Source of the DNA: Pegoplata infirma
Lineage: Eukaryota > Arthropoda > Insecta > Diptera > Anthomyiidae
Length of the DNA: 64,000 nucleotides
Reading direction: 5' to 3'
NCBI GenBank assembly: GCA_963921195.1
Contig: OY992540.1
Location: forward strand, 41,749,890 to 41,813,889
In this document: in pieces, positions 9,651 through 21,265 of the stretch
Layout of the letters: the number at the start of each line of letters is the position of its first letter
How positions within the stretch are numbered: the stretch's first letter is position 1
Translations under genes and position numbers: made by a program
The notes under the pieces: model-generated
Told to the model about the DNA's origin: nothing
Databases searched by the model: none
Seen by the model: only the letters and a program-made list of their open reading frames with translations

Positions 9651-10940
9651 CTTAACATTCAAGAATAAATGATTTTTATTTGAAACTGTTCTGAAAACTA
9701 AAGTTTTTTAGAGCAGATAGTTTTTTGATAAAAAAAAATACATACAAAATTTTGTTGTGATACCTCAGAATATATTTAAGAATTTATTGTGATAGGAATC
9801 TGTTCCAAAATAAAATTTTCAAGGGGAGTTACCTTTTTTTTGTTTAAGTGCATAAATATATATATATATAAATATAAATTTATATTGTCAAAAATTTAAA
9901 GAATTCTAATATTGACATTAATATCCCTAATATTCTATTATTTTACTTTCTTTACCAAAGTAATAGCAAGTACTTAAAGATTTATTCGTTTATTCTTTTT
10001 TGTCTAACTTTTGAATAACCATGATGATGTACACAAAAAACTTGAAATTCTTTTTCAAAACTTTTTTGATTCAAATTTCTTTTTTTTTTTGTTAACCTTT
10101 TAAAAAAGTTTTGCATATTTTAATATTACTTTTCTGAATGAATGATTAAAAATAAAGTAAAAAATATAATAAAAGAAAGAAAAATGTTAAAGTTTGTTCT
10201 TCAAAGGCAGCCAGGCAGGCAGGCAAGGCAGAGAAACTAAAGTTATTTCCTTTTCATAATTCAAAAGTAGCCAATTTATAAAAATATGTTTTTTTTTTGT
10301 TGCTGCTGCTTTCTCTTGCATGCATATTTGCCATTTGGGGCAAATGTCCAGACCACTTGAAAAATCAACAATCAAAGTGTCTATATTCTAAATGGCAATT
10401 TAAGACTTGTTTAAAGTCCTTTTACCGCAATCAATAAAACTACAATTTTTCTTAGTTTTTTTTTTTCGTTTTTTTATTTTAAAATAAATAAAAAAAACAC
10501 TTGAAGAACCAGGAAGCAGATGGGGTGTGGGTGTAAGGAAATTTGCTGTATTACTAACAATATTTTTGTAGGCAGACAGGCAGTCCGTTGTTAAAGTTTG
10601 TTTTTCCTTCTTTTTTTTTTTTTTGTTTTTTTGGCAAAAATTTTCCAAGACCGTATGTTTGTTTTGGAACAATATAAAGGCTTAACAAATAAAATCAGTA
10701 GGAAAAACAAGTGAATAGATATTCTACAATCTCTGATAAAAAGTAGAAAAATAACAAAAAAAATTCCAATATAAAGAATTTTATGCCTGCGTACCAATAG
10801 GGACGTAGTTAGGTCTAAAAATATTTTTATATTTAAGGGGGGTTCATACGTTAGAAATTTTTAAAAATAGCAATATTTAAACAGCTATCAAAAAATAAAT
10901 AACAGTTTGTTGACAATTTTTTTTTCTTTGTTAAGAATCT
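9651..10940. other. Low-copy AT-rich sequence with short simple repeats
   Basis: Holds a TA-rich microsatellite at 9855-9870, a GCAGGCAG-type tract at 10205-10232 and a related one at 10570-10585, plus long T-runs. No supportable gene; the lysine/phenylalanine-rich ORFs reflect A/T runs. Confidence 0.5.
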
Positions 10941-10942
10941 TA

Positions 10943-11783
10943 CACTCAAAAAAAAACTGTAAAGTTAGCAAAAAAAAGCTTGTAAACCTACAAGATAATT
11001 TGCTGATTTTGAACCCACAATTTTTTTTTGGTAAAGTTAGCAAAAACGTTTTGCTAAAAATTAGTTAACTGAAATTTTTTTTATTTCAACTAAGTTCATA
11101 CACATTTGAGGACCCCATCGGGTCCGAACCCCGATGGGCCTAGACCTAGTTGGGTTCATTAAAAATCGTCATAGTTTTTGATCCAAAATTTGTGTCCGTT
11201 TCGCTCTACCTTGCTTAGTTTTTGAGATACGTGATTTAAGGGGACCACCTGGGTTTTGAGAACCTCGATATCTTCAAAAATTTTACTCGGAGAGCTTTTG
11301 ATTATTTTGCGGTCTTGTTCTACGTGTTGAGAGCTACAAAAGTATTTACCGAGATATGAGCATTTTAAAATTTTCGGGAATGCTAACTTTTTTGGATCCA
11401 AAATTAGGACCCATTAGGGTCCACACATGTGAAGAGGACCGGCGATACTATGGAGAGCCCGAGAACCAAAAATGGCCTCCATTTTGCTTTATCTGGCTTA
11501 GTTTCCGAGATAGAGCCATTTTAAGTTTTCTGAAAATAAAAAAAAAATTACCATTTATTTTTGCTAATATTAGCAAAAAAGCTTGTAAAATTTGGTCAAC
11601 TCAATTTTAGATTTAGCAAAAAAAATTAATTCAAATTTTGTTTAACATTGCTAATGCGCTAAATAAAGTTTACAAGATATTTTTGCTAACATGCTAATCT
11701 CAACTAAAAATTTGCTAAAAGTTAGCTAACCAGCATTAGCAAAAAAAAATTAGTAAATCTACTAATGTAGATTATTTTGAGTG
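10943..11783. mobile_element. CACTC-ended MITE (841 bp), copy 1
   Basis: Starts CACTCAAAAAAAAACTGTAA and ends TTATTTTGAGTG, with TA on both sides (10941-10942, 11784-11785). The subterminal ends are rich in GTTAGCAAAA words. The interior has a conserved noncoding-looking block at 11100-11530 that recurs inverted in the copy at 31935-33283. No transposase ORF. A Tc1/mariner-like or CMC-type relative is possible. Confidence 0.85.
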
Positions 11784-11859
11784 TACATTATAACTGAAGG
11801 TAAAGTAACCGGTACTTGACAGGTGGGCCATCTTAAGGTATGGCCAAGCCCTTTGGCAC

Positions 11860-12160
11860 AGAAGAATTTAAAGGCTTTTTTCTTAAGTAAAAATGGCTCA
11901 AATTCTGAGACTTTTTCTATAAAAAAGTTTCAAAATGTACGACTTTTTCTATTGGAAAAATGTCTTAGAATCTGAGACTTTTCCTATCCCCTCAGCTACA
12001 CCTTCCATAATTATGTAAACATAAAACACGAACACGTAGAAACAATAACAACAAACAAAAATTTTTTTATTGTTTAGTGTGTGTTTGTTGCTTTATGTCT
12101 ACATATTTATGGAAGGTTGAGCTGAGGGGTATAGGAAAAATGTCTCACAAGGAAGGTCTT
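11860..12160. repeat. Palindromic minisatellite, array A1 (short)
   Basis: About four units of the GAAAAATGTCT-AGAATCTGAGAC-TTTTTCTAT pattern, interrupted by a 142-bp MITE (11988-12129). The same unit forms the arrays at 18075, 47165 and 59440. Confidence 0.75.
11988..12129. mobile_element. Small MITE inserted in minisatellite A1
   Basis: Inverted ends CCCCTCAGCT...AGCTGAGGGG, continuing into ACCTTCCATAA...TTATGGAAGGT. Direct TAT repeats flank it (11985-11987 and 12130-12132). Removing it restores TTTTCCTATAGGAAAAA, the normal minisatellite core, so the 3-bp duplication is well supported. Confidence 0.8.
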
Positions 12161-13056
12161 TCAGAGGGCACCCGCCGATTGTACTAAAACTTGCATATGG
12201 TAATTGGGGAAGAATAATAAGAGTTACCTGTTTTTTTAGCTGCATAATATCAAATTTAAAAAAGGGTTGCCTACTATAATTATTGTATGGCAAACACTGA
12301 AATAATTGTTTTTGTTAAGATAACTTTCGCAAATGAAAACTTTTTTGGCCAAATTTTTTGTCAGTTAGTTGTTTAGGGTTACCACATTATATACTAAAAG
12401 ATGGAGCCTTAAATCATCTCGTAAAGTGATGCTGCCATATACAAAAAAACGGTTTTTCGCGATTTTCATCAAGATGGTCCATATAACAAAGCAGTTTTTT
12501 GTCCACTATTCGTATTGTAAGGGATGCCTCTTTGATTCACTAAAAGCAAGTTTTTTATCAAAGACCAATTTGGCGGTTAAATTCGCGAAAACCTCAAAAA
12601 ATGAAGAAATTCGCGAATTTAAGGGCTTAAGATGAAAAGATTTAAACCATATTAGCATAAGAAATATTGCTACAAGTCATATCTTTGTTTTCCATGCCAT
12701 AAATTTTATAAATCATTAACTTTGAAAATTTTTTTGTTAAAAAACTGGCTCGAAATCAGCAAATCTTTAACGACATTTTGCAAGAAAACTGTACCATACA
12801 TCGAAAAACGGAGTACGCCATTCGAATCAGCATGTCCGAAATATATAGAAATGATGCTCGTAACTCTTGTTTATTTTTTAGTGTTCCGCAGTGTAATGAT
12901 CCAAAAAAAAAGATTTGTTTTTGATTCATTTACGATGCTTAATCAATCAAATAATCAAAAATAAACATATTCGGTGATCCGTCAGTTAAATCTCCCATGG
13001 ATTTGCTAATATATAATTAATTATATATAATTTGATAAAAATTATATAACATTATA
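12133..13056. other. Unclassified repeat-like and low-copy sequence
   Basis: 12142-12300 matches 44545-44640 (CACAAGGAAGGTCTTT, GGGCACCCRCCGATTGT), a dispersed repeat of unknown type. 12300-12960 has ORFs of 80-88 residues without motifs. 13000-13056 is TATAATT-rich sequence also seen at 62755-62935. Confidence 0.45.
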
Positions 13057-13624
13057 CCGTCCGACAAAAAAAAGTTGTTAAACACTAACTGGATAGTATA
13101 CGTTTGAAACAAGAGACTAAATGTAGTAAAACTTCATTTACAGTTTTTCAATTCGTGATCCTGTGTCCTTTTCAAAGGACTTCAAAATCTTAGAGGATTA
13201 AATTTTATAAAATATTTTTATTTGTCCTAGGATCCCACTAATTGATGGCAAATGAAGGAGGATCTGCCCTAATTTTGCTATTTTATTATTATAACATATC
13301 ACGTCTTTTCAAAACTTTATCCTTCAATATCATTCAAAATTTCCAAGAAAATATTTTGATTAAGTTTTCAAAGGACGTTATTCATAAACTTTTATCCTGA
13401 TATGGCAAAATAATAATTGAAAAATTAGAGGAGATCCTCCTCTTTTTTTAATAAAATGTAAAATATAAAATTTAATCCTCTTAAACTTCGAAGTCCTGTT
13501 AAAAGGAAAAAGGATCACGAAAAGAAAAATTGTAAATGCAGTTTTACTACATTTAGTACCTAGTTTCAAACGTATATTATCTAGATCGTGTTTAATGATT
13601 TTTCTCATTTTTGTCAGACAGTGG
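13057..13624. mobile_element. Fold-back family G, copy 1
   Basis: The left arm CCGTCCGACAAAAA..., with GAGACTAAATGTAGTAAAAC and CGTGATCCTG, is mirrored by the right arm ending TTTTTGTCAGACAGTGG. The arms are about 220 bp each and the middle carries TCCTAGGATCCC. Two more copies lie at 61147-61757 and 62934-63475. No coding capacity; the 76-residue minus ORF spans the right arm only. Confidence 0.8.
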
Positions 13625-15009
13625 TATATATATAATTTGATAAAATTTTATATAATTTTATCCGAAATTTGGTTTTAAAATTTTTTATAAAATTATATCT
13701 AATTTAATCAATTTTTTTTTTTTTTAACAAAATTTACTTGTTACGCCTCTGTTTTAATTTATTTTTTTACTTTAACAATGCACGATAGAGTATGAGTGGA
13801 AATATTTTGTGCAACTTGTTTAAAGAATGCGAATTTGGTTTATGTGCCTGTGAGTGTTATGAGGATTTTGTCCTGACAATATAACCCTGAATGATATATT
13901 GTAGAAAAAAACTAACTAGAACATAATAAAAATATAGCAGGCATAACTTGTTAGGAATCCATTTTTTTTTCTACATACCGAGATACATATTTGGTTTGTC
14001 AGCCTTTAGTAAGTAAGTTAAAGTACTAGAGTAAGTATATAATAGAAGAACGTAGTAAGTTCTAAGTTTCATAACTAGTAGATTGAGAGTAAAACAAAAT
14101 AGGTTAAGATTGTTATGTATAAATGTTGTTGATGATGATGATGCTGACGATGATTTCTTGCAGCTGTTTGTTGTTGCTGTTGCTTACATTGTACTTCCTG
14201 TGCCTAGACCACAAGTTGCATTTTAAAACAGAGGCCTTCGACGAGGAATAGGATTTAATTCGATATTTATTTTTTTTTTCTATTCTCTCCGGTATATTGA
14301 ACAAATAATACAGCTTATTTTGTTGTTTAAGTCTTTAAACTAAACCATAAACCTATTGATACGTGTCTTTGGATGATTTGCTACTTTTTTGTGTTTTATT
14401 TTTTTCTTCATAAAATCAATGAAAGAAGTTGTTTGTGTTGTGGCAGGATACAAAAGAAAATTGTTCATTCAATAGGGGAATTTAGATTTTTTTTTTATTT
14501 TTTTTTTTAAATAATAGAAGCTATGATGACATGCAAAACATGTTCATACATGCCATTAAATAAAGTAAAAGTTAAGTTTTTAACAACTACAGGGGTAGTT
14601 TTAAAAGTTTTTTGGGGTTTCCGAAAAAAATAAAAATTTAGCAATCTGTTTATAGAGTTTTGTTCTGCGACATTTTTAAATTTTTATCGATCACAAAATA
14701 TTTGAGGAAGATAATAAGACAATGCTTGATTCCTTACCAAACTATATGTTTGAGCAAATTTGTATATGGAGACTTTTTTTTGGGAGGATGGACGCCTTAG
14801 GAACACCTTCTTCTTTGTAATAACACAATGCAACAACCGAAAGGGGAAGAAACAAAAAATTAAATATTCGGCTTTCTAACAAAATTTGAAAATTTATTGC
14901 TCAACAACACCAAAAAACACCTCCCAGAACTTTCAACAGGGTTAAAAGAACAATTCAAACTTTAATACAAAATTTTGGTTTTGGAAATTCAAAAACCTTG
15001 CTAGGAAAA
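13625..15009. other. Low-copy AT-rich sequence
   Basis: TATAATTTGATAAAAT words flank the fold-back on its right. 14128-14175 has a GATGAT microsatellite and TTGTTG/CTG words. 13780-14340 has more even composition and could be host-unique DNA. I see no exon with usable splice context and no RNA gene. Confidence 0.45.
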
Positions 15010-15215
15010 AAGGACATTCCAATATTGTTTCAAAAATGATAATCTCATAGAAAAATGTTAAAAAAACATAATAATGGCCTCGAGCTAGAATAGACCTAGT
15101 AAAAATATAAAATTTTATAAGTTGAATAAAAAAATTGTATTTTTAATTAAAACTAATCAGAATTTGAACAAAATGGTTAGCAAGCCATGGTGAATAACCC
15201 ATATGGGGCAAAACG
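15010..15215. repeat. Family B repeat, partial copy
   Basis: Contains GCCTCGAGCTAGAATAGACC, then AAAACTAATCAGAATTTGAA and AATGGTTAGCAAGCCATGG. These match in order the end of the palindromic family B copy at 25670-25790. Confidence 0.65.
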
Positions 15216-15505
15216 CGTCAACGGTCCACACCAAAAAACAAATGTTGTCCGATTCAAGTATAATTTGGCACAATAGAAGGTTAATGATAGGTATTTTAAA
15301 TTACAAATATAAAATTTTTTGATGAAATTTTGGCAGAGTTACAGGGTTGGTAAGTTTTGATGTTTTTGAAAGGAACATATTTTGGTGAATTTAAATTAAC
15401 ATTTTGATTAATACTTGTGTCAAAAGTATTCAATAATATACTTTTGACACAACTTTTGATCCCGATCTACTATCCTCTTGGATAGTAGTGCAGACACAAT
15501 ATTAA
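15216..15505. other. Short low-copy stretch with one inverted pair
   Basis: A near-palindrome at 15410-15452 (TTGTGTCAAAAGTATT...ATACTTTTGACACAA) can form a hairpin. Nothing else is recognised. Confidence 0.4.
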
Positions 15506-16770
15506 AAAAAAACAAGTAGAAAAATTAAATTCGACTTGGTCGAATCTATGAATACCCTCCACAATGTTATCTGATAGTAATTTTCTAAAAAAAATTAAAA
15601 AAAAATGCATTACAAATTTTTTATTAGAAATATCTATATAATTTTGAGTCAAACTTTCTTTTAATCAATCAAATTTTTTTGAGTGTAAAAGTTTTTTGAC
15701 TGTCAAAATTTTTTTGAGTCTGCAATTTCATTAAAAAAAAAAAATATTAATAATGTGTACATTTTTTTTTGAGTGTAACATTTTTTTTTGAGTGTAAATA
15801 TTTTTTTAGTATACAATTTCTTTGAGTAACAAATTACTTTGTAAAATATTTTTGTTGTTTTATACCTATATGTAATACAAAAAAAACTATTTCACATATT
15901 TTTCTCTTTTTATATTACCATCCTCTTCTTTAAAAACCAAAAACAAATTAACATTCAATCATACACATACTTTATTTGATTTTTTCCCGTTACATACAGT
16001 TACACTAACAAATACAAAACAATAACAAATATTTACTTGTCTAACAACTAAACTACACCCCACCACAAGAAAACAAACAACAACAAGTTTTACAAAACTG
16101 GTATTTCACCATGCGTTTAAAACTTGTTTAACGAGTTTTCAACAGTTTAAGGTGAAACAAATCTGAAATTCACTGCTATGCTTATAACTTTTGAACCACT
16201 GAACCGATTTTGCTGAAATTCAAAACCAAATAGCCTTGGGGAACGACAAATATATATGCTAAGCTTCAGCCCCCTCAGAATTGTCTTTCGAAAGTTATAG
16301 TGGTTTTAATCTTGTAAATTCGAAAAATACCCTTGCCAAAATTTACTATTTTGCTCATAACTTTTGAACCACTGGACCGATTTGGCTGGATTGCAATACC
16401 AACCTGACCCGGTAAATGGAGAACATATATGTCAAACTTCAGGAGCCTCCGTAAAGTCTTTCAAAAGTTAGCGTGTTTTCAACGGACAGACAGACAGACG
16501 GACGGACGGACATCGCTAGATCGACTTAAAATCGATCAAGGATCATGAATATATATACTTTATAGGGTCCTAGACCAATATTTCGATGTGTTACAAACGG
16601 AATGACAAACTTATATATATACCCTCTATCACTAGAGTGGAGGGTATAAAAAAATTTTCGTCGAATTTTTTTTTTACCAACATTTTTTTTTCTGTTTTTT
16701 TTTTTAATTTTTTTTTTTTTGCAAATAAACTTATTTACATCGTGGAGGGTATTAATACATTCGACAAAGT
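15506..16770. repeat. Family A copies with TTTGAGTGTAA low-complexity tract
   Basis: 15515-15562 is a family A end in reverse (AACAAGTAG..., ATTCGACTTGGTCGAAT, ATACCCTCCAC). 16170-16650 is the cleanest family A body in the window, including the paralogue of the LINE insertion site (GATTGCAATACCAACCTGAC at 16390-16409) and a short GACA/GACG tract at 16483-16511. 15675-15835 repeats TTTTTTGAGTGTAA-type words about four times. A second hairpin end (TGGAGGGTATTAATAC) lies at 16743-16758. Confidence 0.7.
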
Positions 16771-18060
16771 TTTTTTATTTCGGCCCAAAAAAAATATAAA
16801 AAAAAAAAATTTGAATACTTTAAATTTTTTAAGCATTTTCTATATGCTCGAAGAACTTTCTGTCTTAGACGTGCCCTAGTAAAATTTGATGCAGAAAATA
16901 TTTGTAAAACATTTTAACCCTTTAACTGCCTTTTTATAGCCTTTTTTGTATTTCTTTTAAAAAAGGACAAAAATTACCCTTTAAAACGCGAGCTAGAGGG
17001 TTAATTTGGTCAAAGAAAAGAATCATCATAAAATTTCATAAAACACATCAGAACATAATTTTTAGCTCTAAAGTATATTTGCACTGTTTTTTGTCGATAT
17101 TTTTTAACACTGCTTTGGTAGAAATAAATAACAAACATTGATTACACAGTGATACAAATTCGAACTTTCGGAATCGGAATGGGATGAAACCAAAAGCAAA
17201 TGAAAGCTGACGTTTTCCATAACAAAACCCTCAAGGTCTTTTTTTTAGGTCAGAGCTAGATTTTATTTTACACGCATTTAAAGTTGGTGATTTTAAAGCA
17301 TTTAAAGTTTTTGTGTACTAAACGTGTCCAACTTTAAAGACCCCTGGTGGTGCCCTTATTGGACATGTAGGGTGCAGTTTCCAAACTTAAGCTCAAAATT
17401 ACTTCAGCTATGACAGGTATGAATTTTGCTGCAATCGGTCCAGTACCTATTTACTGAATAGCCAAATTATTAAAATAAACCATGTACACCGTTGCGTATG
17501 ATTGTTATTTAAAGGCAATTATTAATATAAATCACTGGACACCGTTGCGTATGATTGTTATTTAAAGGCAATTACAATATTAATCATTCGCCACTAATAC
17601 AGTTTTCAAGCATTTATTATTGTAATTATAATAAAAGTGCACTAACTTCAAATGCGTGTAAAACAAAATCTAGCTCTGAACTAGAAAAAAGCCTTGAGGG
17701 GTTTGTTATGGAATATGTCAACTTTCATTTGCTTTTGGTTTCATCCCATTCCGATTTTGGGTGTTGCACTGTGTTATCTACACTTGACCCTTTTTAAGCA
17801 CTTTGCGCATGTCGCCCAAACTTTGAACATTCGACAACCCCTAGTGAAATTTTATGAGGAAAATATTTGTAGAATATTTTAACCCTCTAAATGGACGTTT
17901 TATTAGACTTCTGTGTTTAGTTTTTGAAAAAGGACTAAAATGACCCCTTAAAATGGCAGTTAGAGGGTTAAAATGTTCTAAGAAAAGAACCGCCATAAAA
18001 TTTCACTGAAGACATTAAATCATATTTTGAAGCTCAGATGTGTCTTTATTATAGTATTTT
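16771..18060. repeat. Repeat block with inverted and direct duplications
   Basis: Segments 17160-17300 and 17640-17770 are inverted (AATGGGATGAAACCAAAAGC against its mirror; CTAGATTTTATTTTACACGC against its mirror). Segments 16880-17060 and 17845-18040 are direct copies (TTTAACCCTYTAAMTG, RGTTAGAGGGTTAA, AAAGAAAAGAA). A 34-bp tandem duplicate (TTGCGTATGATTGTTATTTA) lies at 17487-17574. A single transposon-like repeat whose arms carry terminal direct repeats would explain this. No gene. Confidence 0.65.
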
Positions 18061-18074
18061 TGACAAGAATATAA

Positions 18075-18720
18075 GAAAGATAAGAAAAATGTATCAGAAT
18101 CTGAAAATTGTTCTATAGGAAAAATGTCTTAGAATCTTACGCCCGTATTCATAACAAAAAACGGGTGGCTATCATCGAGCTGCTAACTTTTTCAAACACA
18201 ATTTTCTGAAAGGAAAAGCTTGGCAATCGATGTTAGGCACTTTTATCTTCATTATAATTATAAAACGAGTCCATTTCATTAAGAGAATACCTTTCCTTTA
18301 TTGAAAGTTGCGAGTAAAAAAGTTAGCAGCTCGATGATAGCTACTCGTTTTTTTGTTATGAATACCGGTGATAGACTTTTTCTATTTGAAAAATATCTTA
18401 AAATCTGAAACTTTTTTATAGCAAAATGTCTCAAAATCTAAGACTTTTTCTATAGTATAGTATAAATGTCTCAGAATCTGAGACTTTTTCTTAAAGAAAA
18501 ATGTCTCAGAACCTGATACTTTCTCTTTAGAAAAAATATCCCAGAATCTGATACTTTTTCTTTAAGAAAAATGTCCAAGAAACTGTGATTTTTTCTATGG
18601 GAAAAATGTCTCAGAAGCTGGGGCTTTTGCTATAGGAAAAATATCTTCGAATCTGAGACTTTTTCTATTGAAAAAATGTCTGAAAATCTGCGACTTTTCT
18701 TTAGAAAAAATGTCTTAATT
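18075..18720. repeat. Palindromic minisatellite, array A2
   Basis: Roughly a dozen diverged 34-36 bp units of GAAAAATGTCTCAGAAT-CTGAGACTTTTTCTATAG. Each unit contains CTCAGAATCTGAG and TTTTTCTATAGAAAAA-type palindromes. It is interrupted by the MITE at 18140-18371. Confidence 0.85.
18140..18371. mobile_element. 232-bp MITE inserted in minisatellite A2
   Basis: Inverted repeats of about 50 bp: CGTATTCATAACAAAAAACG and GCTATCATCGAGCTGCTAAC on the left are mirrored on the right. TA on each side (18138-18139, 18372-18373) suits a TA duplication in the minisatellite sequence AGAATCTTAGACTTTT. Confidence 0.8.
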
Positions 18721-19330
18721 ATGTACATTAGGATGGCAGCGAAATGTGAGGGCGATTTTTTTTTAAATTGAATATCGTCGGGTCAGAACACATGGTCAAA
18801 AACTGATGTGAACAAAATTTCACCCAAATCCGATAACTCTAAACCGTGCCCCATTGAGGTCAAAGTTTACAAGTTAAAAAAAAAAAATCCATAAAAGCAA
18901 ACATTTTTTTATTTTTGAATGTTATTGAGCTTTACAAGCTTATTAACACCAAAAAAGTTCATTTCGATCGGATAAGTTTTCCAGTTCCCAAATGGACTTC
19001 GAAAAAAAAAAAAATTAGGCTGGATGGGTGCTTATACCAAAAATTTAAAATTTTTTTTTTTTTTTTTTTGGTTTTGACAACCTACATTTAAGATTATTTG
19101 TCGCTCTGTAAAGTAGATTTTCTTTCTCAATTTATTTTTTGGTGAACTCGTAATTTTGATCTTAAATAAAAATAAAAAAATAAAAAATCGAAAATTTTTT
19201 TTTACCTTGAGAACTTTGCCCTCAATGGGGCACGGATTATCCGATTTGGGTGAAATTTTGTCCACATCATTTTTAGACAATGTGGCACAATATTCCGACC
19301 CGACAAGGTTAAAATGATGGGGGTTAAATA
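18721..19330. mobile_element. Fold-back element with about 100-bp arms
   Basis: The left arm (GTCGGGTCAGAACAC, AAAATTTCACCCAAATC, GTGCCCCATTGAGG; about 18776-18865) is mirrored at about 19205-19305. The spacer is A/T-rich. The 82-residue minus-strand ORF covers the right arm and spacer and is not supported as a gene. Confidence 0.7.
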
Positions 19331-21265
19331 TACCAAATGTTTCATTTATTTAATAAAAACATACAAAAAAACATGTAAAAAAGTGTATAAAAATGTTGGG
19401 CCCCCTGCGAAATAAAATATTGGATATCGTGATCTTTTAAAAATGGTTTAATTTTCGGTTTCTAATTCCCAATGGGAGAAGAGTCGAATATATGTTAATA
19501 TTTTTGTTTGAACATTAACGATTTTTCATTCAAATTCTCGTTCTTACTTGTAGCATTGTAAATAATCTTGACAATGGAACCTGCAAATTTTAAGTTAAAT
19601 TAAGTCTTGCAAATATGATCAACATAAATAAACTGAAACAGAAATATTATTTTCTTAAAAATCATTCTATGAGAATATCATATCATTAATTAGTAAAGAA
19701 AATAGTGACCTCGAGCTAGAATAAACCTACTCAAAATATAATATTTTAAAGGCCGAAAAATCAATTTTTAGTTTTTAATAAAAATTAATCAGAATTTTTA
19801 AAAATATTTTTGAGGCTTTTATTTCTTTTACCGATTTTAATTTCGAAACACGTGTCGATTAAGTCTTGCAAATATGACCAACATAAATAAACTTGAAATA
19901 GAAAAATTATTTTCTTAAAAATTATTCTATCAGAATATCATAGTTTTAATTAGTAAAGAAAATAATGACCTCGAGCTAGAATAAACCTACTCAAAATATA
20001 ATATTTTAAAGGTTGAATAAAAGAATTTTTGTTTTAATAAAAATTTATCAGAATTTTCGAGGAATTTATTTCTTTTGCCGATTTTAACCAAATTTTTTAC
20101 AAAATTTTTTAAAACATTTTTTTCAAAGTTTTTTGCATTTTATTTTTTACCTTGTGGAAGGTAAACTTTTTTACTTGCAATGTAAATATAATGTAAACTT
20201 TTTTACTTTTTTTGATCTCTTTCAAAGCCCGGAAATATTTCCAAAAATTGTTTATGTTCAGATTTCCTTTGGTTTTGTACAAATCTTTTTAACATCTTTT
20301 AACTTTTCAAGCATCCGTTGCTTTTTTAATGGACAAAATGAAAATTTTGTTTATTTAATCTTATTAAAAAAATTTGAATTTTCATTGTACATTGTAAGTT
20401 TTCTTTATATGTACATGAAAAGATGATGATTCTGTGGATGGTGACACAATGCCAAATCATTCTTATCTTCTTTATTTTTATATTTTGGATAATATGTATG
20501 AATATGCTGCTACTACATTACAACACCTGTTACTAGATTTTCTCTTTACGTAAAGTAAGTAATCTTGTAAAAGTTAAATATAATTTTTATACGTTGTATC
20601 ATGTAGAAAAACAACTTTTAGCAATTTCTAGGGGTTTTAACAACAGTTTTATTTCAAGTACCCAGCAAAAAAAATACGAGGAGCTTACAAAGGATAAGTA
20701 CGACAATCTGAATAAATTTTTGAATGTACCGTTACAAGAGAGCAAATTTAAATGAAGTTAGTTTGCAAATGGATAATTTTATGCAAAGATTTTTAAATGC
20801 CGAATTTTGTCAAAGCAAAAATTGCATATCTTTTTTTGACAGTTCGAAGATTTTTCGTTTTATTGCACTCATATATTTTTCGGCCATATTTTGCTGGGAT
20901 TTGTATTACGCCGGAGCAAATTCATATTTATTTAATATCATATTTAATGTAGGTTTATTCTAGCTCGAAGTTTTTATTTCATTTACTATCTTAAATGATC
21001 AAGAAAAATTTATATTTTGTTTTAAATTTATTTATGTTGGTCATTTTTGCAAGATTTATTGTTAGTCGACACGTGTTTCGGAATTTGTCAGATTTCATTG
21101 TCAAGACTATTTAGAAAATATAAAAACCCTTTTATACAACCTTTGAAATATTATATTTTGAGTAGGTTTATTCTAACTCGAGGTCATTATTTCTAGCTCG
21201 AGTTCAAAATATAATGTTTAAAGGTAGAATAAAATAATTTTTATTGTTTAATAAAAATTAATCAG
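19331..21265. repeat. Family B copies, inverted and duplicated
   Basis: Two same-direction copies of AAGTCTTGCAAATATGA...GACCTCGAGCTAGAATAAACC lie at about 19600-19790 and 19860-20055. Inverted matches follow at 20945-21200 (AGGTTTATTCTAGCTCGA; CGACACGTGTTTCGGAAT). The centre (20070-20940) has A/T-rich filler and an isolated CCCAGCAAAA terminus at 20653. No gene is supported, including the 79-97 residue ORFs at 20133 and 20724. Confidence 0.6.
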
